Positions 1-11,529 of a DNA stretch of 64,000 bases are shown here, one piece after another. The stretch is from Adiantum capillus-veneris. Lineage: Eukaryota; Streptophyta; Polypodiopsida; Polypodiales; Pteridaceae. The position numbers and the translations under genes are program-made. The DNA lies in the NCBI GenBank assembly GCA_014529385.2, contig CM043945.1:143476741-143540740 (forward strand). The letters are read 5' to 3'. Position 1 is the first letter of the stretch. Each line of letters opens with the position of its first letter. The notes below the pieces were generated by a model. The model worked only from the letters and a program-made list of their open reading frames with translations. It was not told the DNA's origin and searched no databases.

Positions 1-236
1 AAAAGGAATAAAGATTAGACAATCTTGAAGAATCCGACCAAAATAGATAAAAGCATATTTTGTGAATTTTTGAAATTTGATGGGTATTTTGGGAATTTCC
101 ACAAATCGGAAGGGTGTCCATGATAGCCTTGGTGTTGGCTCTCGAGAACGGCAAGGTGTCAACCTCCACAAGTATGTAGACGTTGTGTGCGTCCTCTAGC
201 ATCCAATCGATTTGCACGGCGTGCATGTGCGTGCGC

Positions 237-255
237 ACGCACACACACACACACA
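237..255. repeat. (CA)n microsatellite
   Basis: Short run of alternating C and A, read directly. Confidence 0.9.
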
Positions 256-392
256 TGCCTGAACGACCTGTGAAAATTGTAAGGTGGGCTATCCCCAATG
301 GTAGAGAAAGAGAGAGTGAGTTTGAATTTGGAACTAAAAGCTGCAACCTGCACCGACGCAGGCTAGAGAGAGAGAGCGCAAGCGACCAACAA

Positions 393-394
<2 letters not shown>

Positions 395-482
<88 letters not shown>
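395..482. repeat. (AG)n microsatellite
   Basis: About 44 uninterrupted AG units, preceded by a shorter GA run at 365-376. It creates an artificial Arg-Glu open frame. Confidence 0.97.
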
Positions 483-483
<1 letters not shown>

Positions 484-716
484 AGAAATGTTGCCACTAC
501 ATGTTCATCATCTTCTTCTAAGGTGTGCAAACTCAAAGCTGATGGCGCAGCTACGCATGGAGCTACGTGCCACTCTCAAGATCCGGACTGCAACGACCTG
601 TAATTTCTTAGCAATGACTGCATTGTGGTGTACGCACTTCAATCCCTGCTCACCACTCGCTCCCCCTTCTTCCACGCCACTATTCTTGAGAGAGGTTGCA
701 GTTTCCTCTAAATCCT

Positions 717-719
<3 letters not shown>

Positions 720-770
<51 letters not shown>
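720..770. repeat. (CA)n microsatellite
   Basis: About 25 uninterrupted CA units. The open frames through it read poly-Thr-His or poly-Cys-Val. Confidence 0.97.
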
Positions 771-772
<2 letters not shown>

Positions 773-1845
773 TTGCAGGTTCCATTGCATGAGGAGATAA
801 AGATAAAATTGAATATTAACATGGAAGTAACAATGTTAGCAAAAGTGGACGGGGCAATTGCAAAGCTGATGGTGATTGTGATTGTAGCGATGGTGGGTAG
901 ATTGTGTAAATGGAGGAAGGTAACAACAATGGAAGCACATGGCTATGAGGCAGATGTAATGTTGTGTTGCTGAGGAACCATTCAACATATTGACAGCTCG
1001 AGATGGGGATTTTGCTGTATTAAATTTGACAATGGGCCCAGGGTTGTTGTTGGCAATGGGTCTTTGCAAATTTTAGGGATGGTAAAAAAGGTAGAGGGTT
1101 TTCTTGTCTGTGATTGTGTGACAACGTTGAAAGGTAAGAGACTCTTTCTCTAAAATTTGTCCATAGATTGTGGTGTTGATGATGAGTCAATCGTAGTTTG
1201 GTGAAGAATCCCACAATGAGCGAATGCTTGATATCCACAGCCGCAAAATCGTGATGTTGATGTGCACACATTTAGCTTTGATGTGGAAGAAGGGGCCAAC
1301 GGTGATGGCATGCAAGGATATGGATAAGCATCCACATGGATTTTACTAGCGACCCTTTTGCAGCCCACGACCCGGAAGAGGCCCAACATAGCAAGAGGAG
1401 CAGTAACGTTGGGAAGGTAACAGATACCCGGAATGGACATGGCATACTAGATGGTGTGGTGCCTTAGTAGGCAGCGCTGAAGGTAAGAATCCCCTGTGAG
1501 CTTAAGAGGCCTGCCATTTTGAGGTGGCGGATGCAAAGAGGATGCACAATCTCTCCAACAATGTAGGGCAAAGAAGGCAACAAGGGGTGCTCTTCATGGT
1601 TGATGAGGGCCAGTTGGGGGGTGCCCAAGAATGTGCAATAAATTTGTATGAAAACATAGACTAGAAAGATTGAGAACCTGCACCACCATGAGATTCTTTG
1701 AGCGAGTGGCACACCCACGAGGGATGCATCCACCTCCCTTGCAAGAAAATTTGTCTCCAACACCAGGAAGAAAGACCTCAGAGCCACGACCAACAAGTAG
1801 AAGGCTGTAGGTTCTTTGCGGATGCCATTGTCCATTCTGTCAAGC

Positions 1846-1847
<2 letters not shown>

Positions 1848-1918
<71 letters not shown>
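1848..1918. repeat. (AG)n microsatellite
   Basis: About 35 uninterrupted AG units, read directly. Confidence 0.97.
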
Positions 1919-1922
<4 letters not shown>

Positions 1923-2460
1923 CAGGTGGCCAAGCTGAGAGAGAGGAAGCCGCAGTTACCCTGCTTCAATTTTGAATGCAGGCTTACGTCTTTCATCTAA
2001 AGCTTCCATCGTAGAACATCCATCGCAGCACCAAACGAAGCACACATTCATGCCACGACCCCTGATTATACAGAGGACCATGTAATGCAGGGCATTTGAT
2101 TGGGCGCCCACAAGCGCAGGGTGCTGATGCAGGCGCATTTTATTCAACATTGTGGAGGCTTGTAGCTGAGCATGAAGATCATCGAAGGCTTGCAAGGCCT
2201 CTGCTAATTTACGGCTCCTAGACACAATTGCATGCCCTTGAAGCCTCTTAGGCACTATGGAGGCAGTCATGTCCAAATTCTTGAAGCGCGGACTGCCAGT
2301 GTTTTGCACATGGCAGGTTACAAGCTCTTGCTGCAAGGATGAGAGGGTTGGGATCTTGGAAGGTGGGATGGGGTGCGGTGGGGGCAAGTGAGGGAAAGAC
2401 ACCGCCTTCGGCGGCACCGCTTTACTAGTTAGGTTTAACTAGTGAACGTTTCTATAGAGG

Positions 2461-3394
2461 GTTTGGAATGAGCAGCTCTAGAGTCCTAATCGAAGGGCCA
2501 CATGCTGGCAAATTGGGTTTCCTAGAAACAATTATCAATCTCCTTGGGTTTCCTAGAAACAAAATTAGTCAAGCTCCAAAAACCTATGAAATATATTTTG
2601 CGCTTGGTAGACTAAAGTTTTCAACTTCAAAGTTCAAACGCAGTAAAGAAATAGTCTACTTATTCTAATCTTTGTTGAGCCTGCGGATTTGACAAGTTTG
2701 TCAAAGAACTGGAAAAAGAACCCGTTTTCTTTGGAAGTATGCAAAACTGGTCACGGGTGCCAGCTCAGAGAAAACCAGGAGGTAAATATTATCGATTACT
2801 TTAATTTAGAGTGTTAAGCGAGCTAAGAGAGAGGCCTGTACTCCTGTGGGTTGTCATTAATTATGCTTAATTACATTACTAAAAAAATTGTGCCTAACTA
2901 CACGAGGTTAGTGGGTGGATTAGTGAGGTTATGTTCAATCTGGTGGACAATTAGTTTGCTAATCCGATTATTAGAGATTCGAGACTGTGAGAGTCATTCC
3001 TTCTTGACGATTGGGTTGAGCTGTTGCGTCATTCGCTGATTTGAAGTTTTCAATGTGCAACGATTATAATATAGTGCTCGTCCTGGCCCACTAATTATAA
3101 CTACACTCTCCTCGTGACTCATGCCAATGAGCTACTACTCAGCAGTACCTACAATGATCCCCAAAAATCCTCGATTTTTATTTACGTATGTCTGAAAGGC
3201 CCACATCCCAGGCTCTGCCAGCAGCGCTCCCAACTTCATATATTTGTAGTTTAACCACTTTCTAAGCTTACTTACTCAGAGATCCAACACCTTAATTACT
3301 TCCATTAAGCTTGCTTACTGAGTGAGGCAGGATGGCTGTTTAATGATTTTAGCAGACAGTTGACGTGCTAGTAGGCGTAGGCGCAACACCAAAC
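2461..3394 (+). promoter_or_regulatory. Upstream region of the sugar transporter gene
   Basis: This is the intergenic region before the STP-like gene. A TATA-like stretch (TATATTTG, about 3239-3246) lies roughly 150 bases before the start codon. A very short upstream ORF, ATG GCT GTT TAA at 3332-3343, lies in the presumed 5' leader and could dampen translation. At 2514-2562 a 19-base motif, TTGGGTTTCCTAGAAACAA, occurs twice in tandem, 32 bases apart. The transcription start is inferred, not seen. Confidence 0.35.
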
Positions 3395-5781
3395 ATGGCA
3401 ATTGGCAGTGCAGTAGAAGCAAACACAGCGCTGGCGCCCCTGCCGCCCCCGCCGGTTCGGATAACATCCTATGTGGTGTTCACATGCATTATGGCTGGCA
3501 GTGGCGGCCTCATGTATGGATATGATCTTGTTATTGCTGGTAATTATAATGCATCTTTCCCTCTCTGTTAATTGAGCTAGTCGGTTTTCTATTCATTGAA
3601 CTAATTAGCCCATAAGCACTTTTGTTAGTCTGGACTCAGTGCACTCTACTGCCCATTATCTTCAAAGACAAAACTGAATGCTGAAGGCTTGCAGATTCAT
3701 TATGCATACACTTACTCAACTAAGTACTTATTCTTACACAGATGATGCCTATTAAACATACATCCACACAGGATTGATTCATCAATGCAGGATTAATGCA
3801 AGATTAATTCAATGCTCATCTTTTCGGAGTAGGCAGTGCTGCATACGTACATAGATACACATGACTACCTATATGCACACATCTTCTCTTGTGGTCGTAT
3901 GACACCATGCTCTCCTCCTTTGTGCAGCTTGCAAAATATTTTTCTTATGGGGACTTAATGATCTCAAATTTACCGCATTGCACACATGCCTGCGAATGTG
4001 TTTACATCTGAATACACATACAAGCACACCATCAATCAGTATCAGCATGCATATAAATATGTTGTTGCTCTCCATTTTACCAGGAGGCATTTCAATTATG
4101 GATGATTTTCTGCTCAAATTCTATCCAAATGTGTACATGCATAAGAAGAATGCAAAGGAAGACAACTACTGCAGGTACAGCAACCAAGTCTTCCAGCTAT
4201 TCAGCTCCAGCCTTTATCTGGCAGCTTTGATCGCCACCTTTTTTGCATCCGTTATAAGCAAAAAGCTGGGAAGAAAGGTGACAATGTTAGGGGCAGGCAT
4301 GTTCTTTATTGTGGGGACGGTCATTGGCACCGGAGCACAAAACCTTGCCATGATCATTATTGGTCGGGCTCTTCTGGGATGTGGCCTTGGCTTCGCCAAC
4401 CAGGTAAACATACATACATACATACTTACAGCTTCCGAGTTTGACATTCTCATGTGGACAATGCATGATGGGCTATGATTTGGTGAATGCTCAGGTTAGT
4501 CTATAGTGAATGCTCAGATTCGTTTACAGTGTTTTGGTTCTTGCAGGCGGTGCCGGTGTACTTGTCCGAGATAGCGCCTCCAAGAATCAGAGGAGGCCTC
4601 AACATGCTTTTTGTGGTTTATGTGACCATAGGAATACTCTCAGGCAACATTGTGAACTACTTTGCAGCCAAGGTTCATCCATGGGGTTGGAGGCTCTCAT
4701 TGGGAATAGCAGGAATCCCAGCTCTTCTTCTCACACTCTGCAGTCTTATCATAGTAGAGACCCCCTCTTCCCTCATAGAGAGGGGCAAGCATGAGCAAGC
4801 AAGAAATGTGCTTCGCAGGATTCGAGGAACCACGGAAGTTTCCGCTGAGCTCGACGAGCTTATAGAGGCCTCTAGAAAGGCCCAGGTCAGTGGACACAGC
4901 TGGGAAAGCTTTAGAGAGTTGTTTTGTGAGAGAAGGCATAGAGGCGAGATGGTGGTGGCTTGCTTGCTACCCTTTTTCCAGCAGGTGGCCGGCAATGATG
5001 CCATCTTGTTCTATGGGACTTTCCTCTTCAAGCTCGCTGGCTTTGGTGATCAGGCATCCCTCTACTCAGCTATCATCACCGGCGTGTGTGCATTCCTGTC
5101 GTGCTCCTCGTCTACCCTCTTTGTCGATAGACTTGGCCGGCGTCCATTGCTTCTCTTTGGCTGTGCTTTGATGGCTTCCTCTCTGGTAAGCATATTTGAA
5201 GTTTCTTTTTCTTTAAATGTTCCAAATCTCTCTCAATCAGTTATGTATGATGTCTTCTCTCTCGCCAGACAATCGTTGGCAGCATCTTTGCGGCGACATT
5301 ACAGGGCAATGTGAAGAAGTTATCATCAGCAGAGAGTGTGACAGAGGTGGTGATGGTGTGTGTCTTTGTCATTGGCTTTGGGGTGTCACTAGGGCCACTT
5401 GCCTGGCTCATACCAAGCGAGATCCTCTCTCAAGATGTGCGGTCAGCTGGGCAAAGCATCACCGTCTTTGTCAACATGCTGTTCAAATTCATCATTGCAC
5501 AGACATTCTTGTCCATGTTGTGTACCTTCAAGTTTGGCATTTTCTATTTCTTTGCAGGCTGGAGTTTTGTGATTGCCGCCTTCACCATATTGTTCTTGCC
5601 CGAGACGAAGCATGTTCCGTTATACAAGATGGAAACCTTGTGGCATGACCATTGGTTTTGGAAGAGAATTGTGGGCCCACCAGCACCTCCAAATTTCAGC
5701 TATACAGGTTCTTCTCCCCCATGTTGTGAACTATCCTCATCAAGGGACATGATTATTGGCAATAAACATTCAAAGGTATAG
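3395..5781 (+). CDS. STP-like monosaccharide/H+ symporter (MFS), four exons
   Basis: The product is a plasma-membrane-type hexose/proton symporter of the plant STP family (major facilitator superfamily). Exons are 3395-3539, 4084-4403, 4547-5185 and 5269-5781. All introns are GT-AG and in phase, giving 538 residues, a usual STP length. Seen: GYD at residues 42-44 (the Asp is the proton-coupling candidate); Cys78 in YCRY and Cys453 in LSMLC, the lid-disulfide pair known from STP10; Arg143 in GRALLGCG; SEIAPPRIRG; TPSSLIERG; GPLAWLIPSEI; and PETK plus HWFWKR at the C-terminus. The start is the first ATG in frame; the open frame extends 30 bases upstream but only from a GTG. Unusual: the substrate-site motif normally QQ-LTG-IN is QQ-VAG-ND (residues 300-306) and FYAP is FYGT, so the sugar-binding Asn position carries Asp. 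Transport specificity may therefore differ. AATAAA occurs at 5761-5766, inside the last codons. Confidence 0.9.
3540..4083 (+). other. First intron of the sugar transporter gene
   Basis: The intron starts GTAATT and ends ACCAG. It separates exon 1, ending after ..LVIA, from exon 2, starting with ..GISIMDDFL (phase 1). I see no other feature in it. Confidence 0.85.
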
Positions 5782-6272
5782 TGCTGGCATGTTACAAACA
5801 CTCGTTTATTGCTTTCTCTAAAGCAAGATAGTCCCGCATAATCTCCTTGTTGAGATAGTTAAGCTTCAAGAAAAAATCACCGAGCAGCAACTGATCTCAT
5901 CTGGCTGAGGTATGAGATGTAAAGAGATGTTTCTTATATAGAAAAAACTACACTCTTTAGCATTGACCTCTCCATTCAAGGAGGGTAAGCTTCAAAATTT
6001 GGTTTGTGATTCCCTATTGAGTACCACAACCCTTGAGAGTTTTACTTGGAGCTGTATAGGGTATTAGAGGGCACTCTTTAGTTGTATTGGCATCCATGAT
6101 GAATTACTCACTTGAAAATGTGTGGACAATCTTGCAAAGCTATAACCACGGAGCCACCCCCACCCTTCAAACCTACTCAATTTACTCAATCCTGAATTCT
6201 TTGAAGTGAAATTACTCTAGAAACTTCCACAGTTGATTTTATAATGAAAAAAATTCTTTTCCGGTCAGAGTA

Positions 6273-6280
<8 letters not shown>
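5782..6280. other. 3' flank of the transporter, no gene
   Basis: AT-rich sequence presumed to hold the 3' UTR. I recognise no open frame or repeat family. Confidence 0.5.
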
Positions 6281-6303
<23 letters not shown>

Positions 6304-6304
6304 G
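6281..6304. repeat. (GA)n microsatellite
   Basis: About 12 GA units following a TGTGTGTG run, read directly. Confidence 0.95.
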
Positions 6305-6330
6305 TGAGTTTGTGGCATACATGCAATTTG

Positions 6331-6662
6331 TCTTGCCATTGTTGCATTGGCCACTCCGTCGTCTTCGGGTCTTCCTGTCTCGAATTCTAGAGCACTTTTG
6401 GTCTACTTCCTCCCAAGAAAAGGGCTTGCGATTGCCTGCTATGGATAAGTTGTGTACTCCAAAGCGTTGTGGTGGTCTGAATATTCTATATTTGTGTTCT
6501 CAAGTTACAGCAAGGAAGGCACCTTTGTTGTTGGATTGGTTGAGCAAAAACAGCCCTGGACGCAAATGTTTGTGTTTCTGTGCTCTCATGCGGTTTCTAC
6601 ACCAGCTTTTGGCCATTGGCAGCGGTTGTATTGCAAGGGCTACCCGTCTGTGGAGCTCCTAG
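6331..6662 (+). pseudogene. LINE (non-LTR) reverse transcriptase C-terminal fragment
   Basis: The plus-strand translation holds LRLPAMDKLCTPKRCGGLNI. This matches the plant L1 pattern W-D-K/x-L/I-C-x-P-K-x-x-G-G-L-G-I, which follows the reverse transcriptase domain. Only this short part is present, with no RT active site on this strand and a stop soon after. It is a 5'-truncated or rearranged remnant. Confidence 0.55.
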
Positions 6663-7340
6663 CGCAACAAAATCTCCTTCCAGGGTTCCTCACATGGAAG
6701 AAGACCTCCAACAGTGAGGTTCCCAAGGAGGGCTCTACTCTGTTGTGTTGGATCGATGATCCCCCTCCCTCCCTAAGAGCAAGGTAGGGTGATGACCTAC
6801 CAGGAGACTTTGGACCAAGTTGACTGTGTCTCTCCTTACCCACAGAAAGTTCTTGATCAACCTGTCCAACTGGTTGATGCAAGAACTTGAGAAAAGACAG
6901 TAGGAAGTGTTGTACCACATGCAGACCAAGAGCACCCTGCTGGCCACAACAACCCTATGAACGAGAGATAATTGTACCAAGATCCAATAAAGCAGCTTCC
7001 TCTTGACGGCTAGAAGGGGGGAAAGAGTCTACTACTCTGGTGACAAGTCTATGCCAACCTGGCATCCCAAGTAGCAAACTGGCGTCCTTGGAGGGATTCA
7101 ACAAAAGCACTCTCTAGGCGATCAATCGGGCGTGGGAGCATCCCCAACCTAAAATGCCACTATCTTTTGTTCAATGCTCCCGAGACACAACAAAACACCT
7201 CCTAGGATTGCTCACACCTGTGCAAATTGGCCTCATAGCCCTCCAAAAACATGCATGAGTCATCAGCAAACTCAATGTTGTCGGAGTGCGTATTTTTTCG
7301 GGGTTGACCACGAAAGCGTCAAGCTTTTGGTTGTAGATGG
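6640..7340 (-). pseudogene. LINE reverse transcriptase fragment, minus strand
   Basis: Read on the minus strand, about 7271-7260 encodes FADDS followed by CMFLEGYEAN, the [F/Y]ADD box of non-LTR reverse transcriptases. Downstream, 6980-6830 holds ASRVLLVCMWYNTSY and INQLDRLIKNFLW, the conserved segment preceding the LINE C-terminus. Stops and frameshifts break it. It meets the plus-strand LINE fragment tail to tail near 6650, so the two copies or halves are inverted. Confidence 0.6.
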
Positions 7341-8050
7341 ATAGTCAATGTAGCCTCAAATCAAGGGATACCAGTGCAGTTAGGACCGATTTAGTGTTAG
7401 TAAGAAGATATAGAGATGCTTATAGAGCAAGCGTAATGGAAAATCACGACTTGAAACACAAATAACATTGAAAAATAAGCTGAAAGTAGATATCGGTACT
7501 TATTGGTGATCACAACCAGTAGATGTGTCCAATAATTTGATATTTGAAACCTTGTAACAAATCAGTCCCATACGTCGTCGTCAGCATGCATGTTGATTTG
7601 CAAACCCTAATCAGAAATCCCCAACCCAATGGAAGCAATCTGCTCTATAGTTCCCACAAATTTTCCTTTCGCCCTCTGCCCGGTTGATTTCTGGCATGCT
7701 CTCTATCTTGCAGAACACGTCCCTTTTGCACACCCTTCTTGGTTGGTCTCAATTCCTCCTCCTATCTTGCTTTGTGGAAGAAAATAATTGTTTCCCTTGC
7801 TTGGTGAACCGATGCTAATTATGAGAGAGCCATAACCCTCCTTGCTTGCCCTGATTTGTCGAGGGAGATTTCTGTTGCTTGATTTCCACAGTTATGGGTT
7901 GTCTCAAGGTCTCAAAACCCTCCGCTTTGCGGTGGATTCCAAGTGAGAGAGAGAAAACTTGCTTGAAGCCGAGCTTATTATCTTGGCTTTACCGATGTCA
8001 AGTGAAAAAGCGAGAAACTCCTTCGCTTGATTTTCTCGTGGTTCAAATGT

Positions 8051-8098
<48 letters not shown>

Positions 8099-8420
8099 AC
8101 CTCCCTCCCCTTGCCTTCGCAAGCTCGAGAGAGCTTTGCCGTCCCTGAGAGCGAGCTTGGCACCTCCCATCTTCTCATCCCCCCTCTCTTCCTTTTTACC
8201 CCCGCTTCACAACACCTTCGAAAAACCCTCAAAATCTCCTTAAAGCAATCCCATTTTTTCCTCCACAACAGTCACGGAACCGTGATTGACGTGGCATAGG
8301 AACAATGTCGATGACATGGCAACCTGGCTTGTGACATGCATGAAATCTGTCGGGAGTTAGACCAGGGACTGCATGCTGAGCATCTTTCGCTTCTTGGTCG
8401 CCATTTTTCAAGGCCCATAG
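7341..8420. other. No gene recognised
   Basis: No coding region can be supported. The stretch contains the microsatellite at 8048-8098 and the C homopolymer follows at its end. Confidence 0.45.
8048..8098. repeat. (GT)n(GA)n compound microsatellite
   Basis: About 13 GT units pass directly into about 12 GA units. Confidence 0.95.
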
Positions 8421-8436
8421 CCCCCCCCCCCCCCCC
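8421..8436. repeat. Poly-C run
   Basis: Sixteen consecutive C residues on the plus strand, read directly; the length may be affected by sequencing. Confidence 0.85.
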
Positions 8437-8439
8437 AAA

Positions 8440-9030
8440 ACTATGGGTTATTTGGGCGGCCTTTGCCCCCTTATTAATCATCACATTAAGTTTACATGTT
8501 GACCAATGCAGCACCAAGCATGCACCAATCTGTTTTGAGCAGCACTGACTGACAATATTACCGTGAATTTTGTTGCCCATATCAATGTCTTGGATGGTGT
8601 CACATGCCTTCAAGATGCAAGTATAAGTGATTATATATCTCAAGAGGTGCACACTCGCTTCATATCAAGTGAAGACAGCTTAGAGCTTCCTACTTGCCCC
8701 TGTTCGGCAAATCCCATGATAAGTGCAGTGCTCTTTCATCGACCAAGTCAATGCTAAAGTACATATTAGGCATACTTATTGGCTAAAACATTGCCAAAGC
8801 AGCATATTAGGCCCGGATATCGACCACGATAGTTTCGAACACAATATTTGTTTCATTAAGTACATGCTTATAATCATCCAAAGTATTGACCCGCATGGCA
8901 TTTGGTACACACCAATGCAAATGCTCATCAAACTCTCAATGTGCTTTCGTAAAGGCACCACATTTGGTTTTCATATTGACTATGGTAATGCCGAGCATAG
9001 CCAGATATCAATGCACTGCAAGTGATGACA
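8440..9030 (-). pseudogene. Pentatricopeptide repeat (PPR) gene fossil
   Basis: Minus-strand translation in shifting frames gives plant PPR landmarks: MKTKCGAFTKAH-stop-EFDE (from MYAKCGxxxxAxxVFD), then YTCILKACDTIQDIDMGNKIH (from FTxxLKAC..G+xIH), then LGAALVNM (from LGxALVDMYAKCG). These follow the order of P, L and S motifs in PLS-class PPR proteins, which act in organellar RNA editing. Stops and frameshifts every 30-60 codons show it is dead. No E or DYW domain is visible. The identification rests on motif recognition only. Confidence 0.55.
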
Positions 9031-9933
9031 TTGCGGACAAGATGCTCCTTAAATACTTTTTGCTCTATTAAGTGCACCATATTCTAGGACCTAATCGAAC
9101 CCCAAAATTCCCAGTTGGCACGTTGACCAAGGCAACCGAACCACTATAGAATTGACCCCCAATTAAACTTTAAGCGCTCATATCTTGGCTGATTGAGCTC
9201 CGATTAGCAAGTCAAAAAGACCAGCGCTCTCCACATGATAAGCACTTCAGACCCATGCACTCAAACCATCCCTGACCCTTCATTTGCAACCGCCGTATCC
9301 GGCCCGGGGGTCTGCAGACTGTCCAAGCTTCAAACTACCATAACTTTCTCACCAAAGCTCCAATTGACGAGCCGTAAAGACAGCCATAAAGAGTGTGTCG
9401 AGCACTACAATTATGGATTATAAAAACACATTTTGGCAGCATCACTACGTCTCTGCCTGTAGGTAGCAACCTTATTTTAATGGCCTCAAAGCTTGCATTT
9501 AGCATACATTCTATTATCTTGATGTCATAACATCTTTTGGCACAAATCATAATGTTGGCAAAACCTTGAAACTACATGCAGATTCACATGTTACACCCCG
9601 TGCCCGCAAAGCAACACGACAACGTCCTAGAGCTCCTCTCCCCAAATGGGTAGCTGTAGGCCACACAAACCAACCTCATGTGAAGTCAAAAACCCGCTCA
9701 TCGTCTCTGCGTAGAAAAGTACCAAGAAGGGGAAAGAGGATGCCCTATCGCATTGAGCACGTAAGCATGAACCATTCCCCTTGAACTCTTGCTAGAACGG
9801 TAGCAAAAAGTTGGTGTTCTCTTCAGGAGGAGGTGAGGCCTCTAGGTGTGGGAGTTTGTGAGGAATTGCAAGGGACATTGACTCGTTGAAGCTTAGTAGT
9901 TGATGGTAGAAACTTTAAGTGCAGCCATGGAAA

Positions 9934-9938
<5 letters not shown>
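9031..9938. other. No gene recognised
   Basis: A basic 72-residue open frame at 9566-9784 has no recognisable domain. I see no other supported feature. Confidence 0.4.

Positions 9939-10016
<78 letters not shown>
9939..10016. repeat. (CT)n(CA)n compound microsatellite
   Basis: About 22 CT units joined directly to about 17 CA units. Confidence 0.97.
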
Positions 10017-10019
<3 letters not shown>

Positions 10020-11039
10020 CGCCTCACTGTAAAAAACAAGATATAAATGAAAATTTCAAACCTTATATCATATTTAATCATGGGTAGGATAAAAGGGTTT
10101 ATTGATACATTATGTGGCAGCTAACCTTTGTGGTCGAAACAAGCTATGGATTATCCTTTTGAATTGTAGCTTTGTGCTCACAATGATATATATATTTTAC
10201 CAAGTGGGACAAGCTGTGTATATAAATCTTCTTGGTTCATATTGAAACCAAGCGTAAACTCAACTTTTAGAGAAGGACAAATATATGTATGTTAAAAGGA
10301 TCAGAGTAATCTAAGAGCAGTAGAATGATAGGACGTGGCGATATAAGAATTTCCCGCTAAAGAGAAACACTAATTTTTGTTGGAAGTGGATTTTATAGAG
10401 ACATTAACTCTAATGGATCGTATAAAGTAAAAGGGATGAAAGTTTACTCTATCCGGCTTGTTCATTAAAGCAGGTAAGCAAGATGAGAGACTTCTAAGTA
10501 CTAGGCACAAAGAAAGACAAAGATTGGAAGAGAAAAGGGGAAAAAATTACAACATGCAACTCCCGCAAAAACTTGAACAAGACATAAGCAGTGTGATACA
10601 CCTTTTACTATCCAAGATTTTGATGCCAATTTGATGAAGGAGCAAAGAAAAGACATATATCCTTTAACACATTTCTTTAGCCATCAACAAGAAGGCTTTA
10701 TTGATAAGAGATGGTTATATAGAGCATATGAGAGTTTACAATGCTAAGTGTGAGGGCGAGAGTAGTCTGATAGTGTTCCCTTGGGCTTCTATGGAAAATG
10801 AAGTTTTCTCAAGGAAGTGATTGGGTGGTTAAGGCATAGCCTGATAGAGTGAAAATGTGATGCTCAAGTGAGGGAATAAAGGCCTTATTTATAGTGAAGT
10901 TGCCTCCTTAAGGAGAATATATTTGTTGGTAGCATTCAAAAAAGTGTCTAATCATTTGTGTTACAAGTATCAAAACCACATGAAGAATATGAGTTACACT
11001 TGTCTATTTGCTTCTCTAATCTTTCGTCTCAAAATATCT
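10017..11039. other. AT-rich stretch, no gene recognised
   Basis: No open frame of interest and no repeat family recognised. Confidence 0.4.
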
Positions 11040-11510
11040 TTTGGTTTTGATTGTGATCATGGTTATGACAAAGATCAAGCTCATGCTTATGGTTATGGTT
11101 TTGAGTGTGGTTATCGACATGGATGTGTTTATTGTCATGGTTATAGATTTATGGTCGTGTTTATAGTTGTGATTTTGACAGTGGTCATGGCTATTATGAT
11201 AAAACTCAAGCCCATGGTTATGGTTACTGTTTTGGTTGTGGATATGGTTATGATTTATAAACAAGATTATGATTTTGGTTTAGGTTATGATTATGATCAT
11301 ATTTATGGTTATGATTTTGATTGTGGTTATGTTATGCCTATGACAATGATTATCACTTGGTTATGGTTATGTTCTTGACAATGGTTATGGTTGTGGTTAT
11401 AGTTTTAATTGCGGTTATGCCTTTGACAATGGTTATCGCTTTGGTTATGGTTATGGTTTGGGTTTTTTCTTTGATAATGGCTATGGCTTTGCTTCATCTT
11501 TATGATTATG
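11040..11510 (+). repeat. Degenerate GGTTATGG-type tandem repeat
   Basis: About 470 bases of the plus strand are built from variants of a short unit such as GGTTATGGTTTTGA or TGGTTATG. The strand is rich in G and T and almost lacks C. The open frames through it read Tyr/Gly/Asp/His-rich on one strand and His/Asn-rich on the other, as expected from a repeat rather than a gene. Confidence 0.75.
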
Positions 11511-11529
11511 TGCTTAACATTTTTTTAAT

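Larger units (their letters stand above)
1..2460. other. Gene-poor stretch with microsatellites
   Basis: I see no supportable gene here. The open frames are either translations of microsatellites or lack a recognisable domain. A minus-strand open stretch at about 2410-1960 (containing KLAEALQAFDDLHAQLQ) has a gene-like composition, but its apparent start is a GTG and I do not recognise the family. Just upstream, at 2398-2422, is a GC-rich hairpin (CCGCC-TTC-GGCGG). Confidence 0.5.

Noticed and set aside
1956-2417. 153-codon minus-strand open frame with a gene-like middle section
   Set aside because: The start is a GTG, no domain is recognisable and no splice context could be established; mentioned only as part of the gene-poor stretch.
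4214-5004. Minus-strand open frames inside the sugar transporter
   Set aside because: They are shadows of the well-supported plus-strand exons.
11016-11378. His/Asn-rich and Tyr/Gly-rich open frames
   Set aside because: They are translations of the degenerate GGTTATGG repeat on the two strands.
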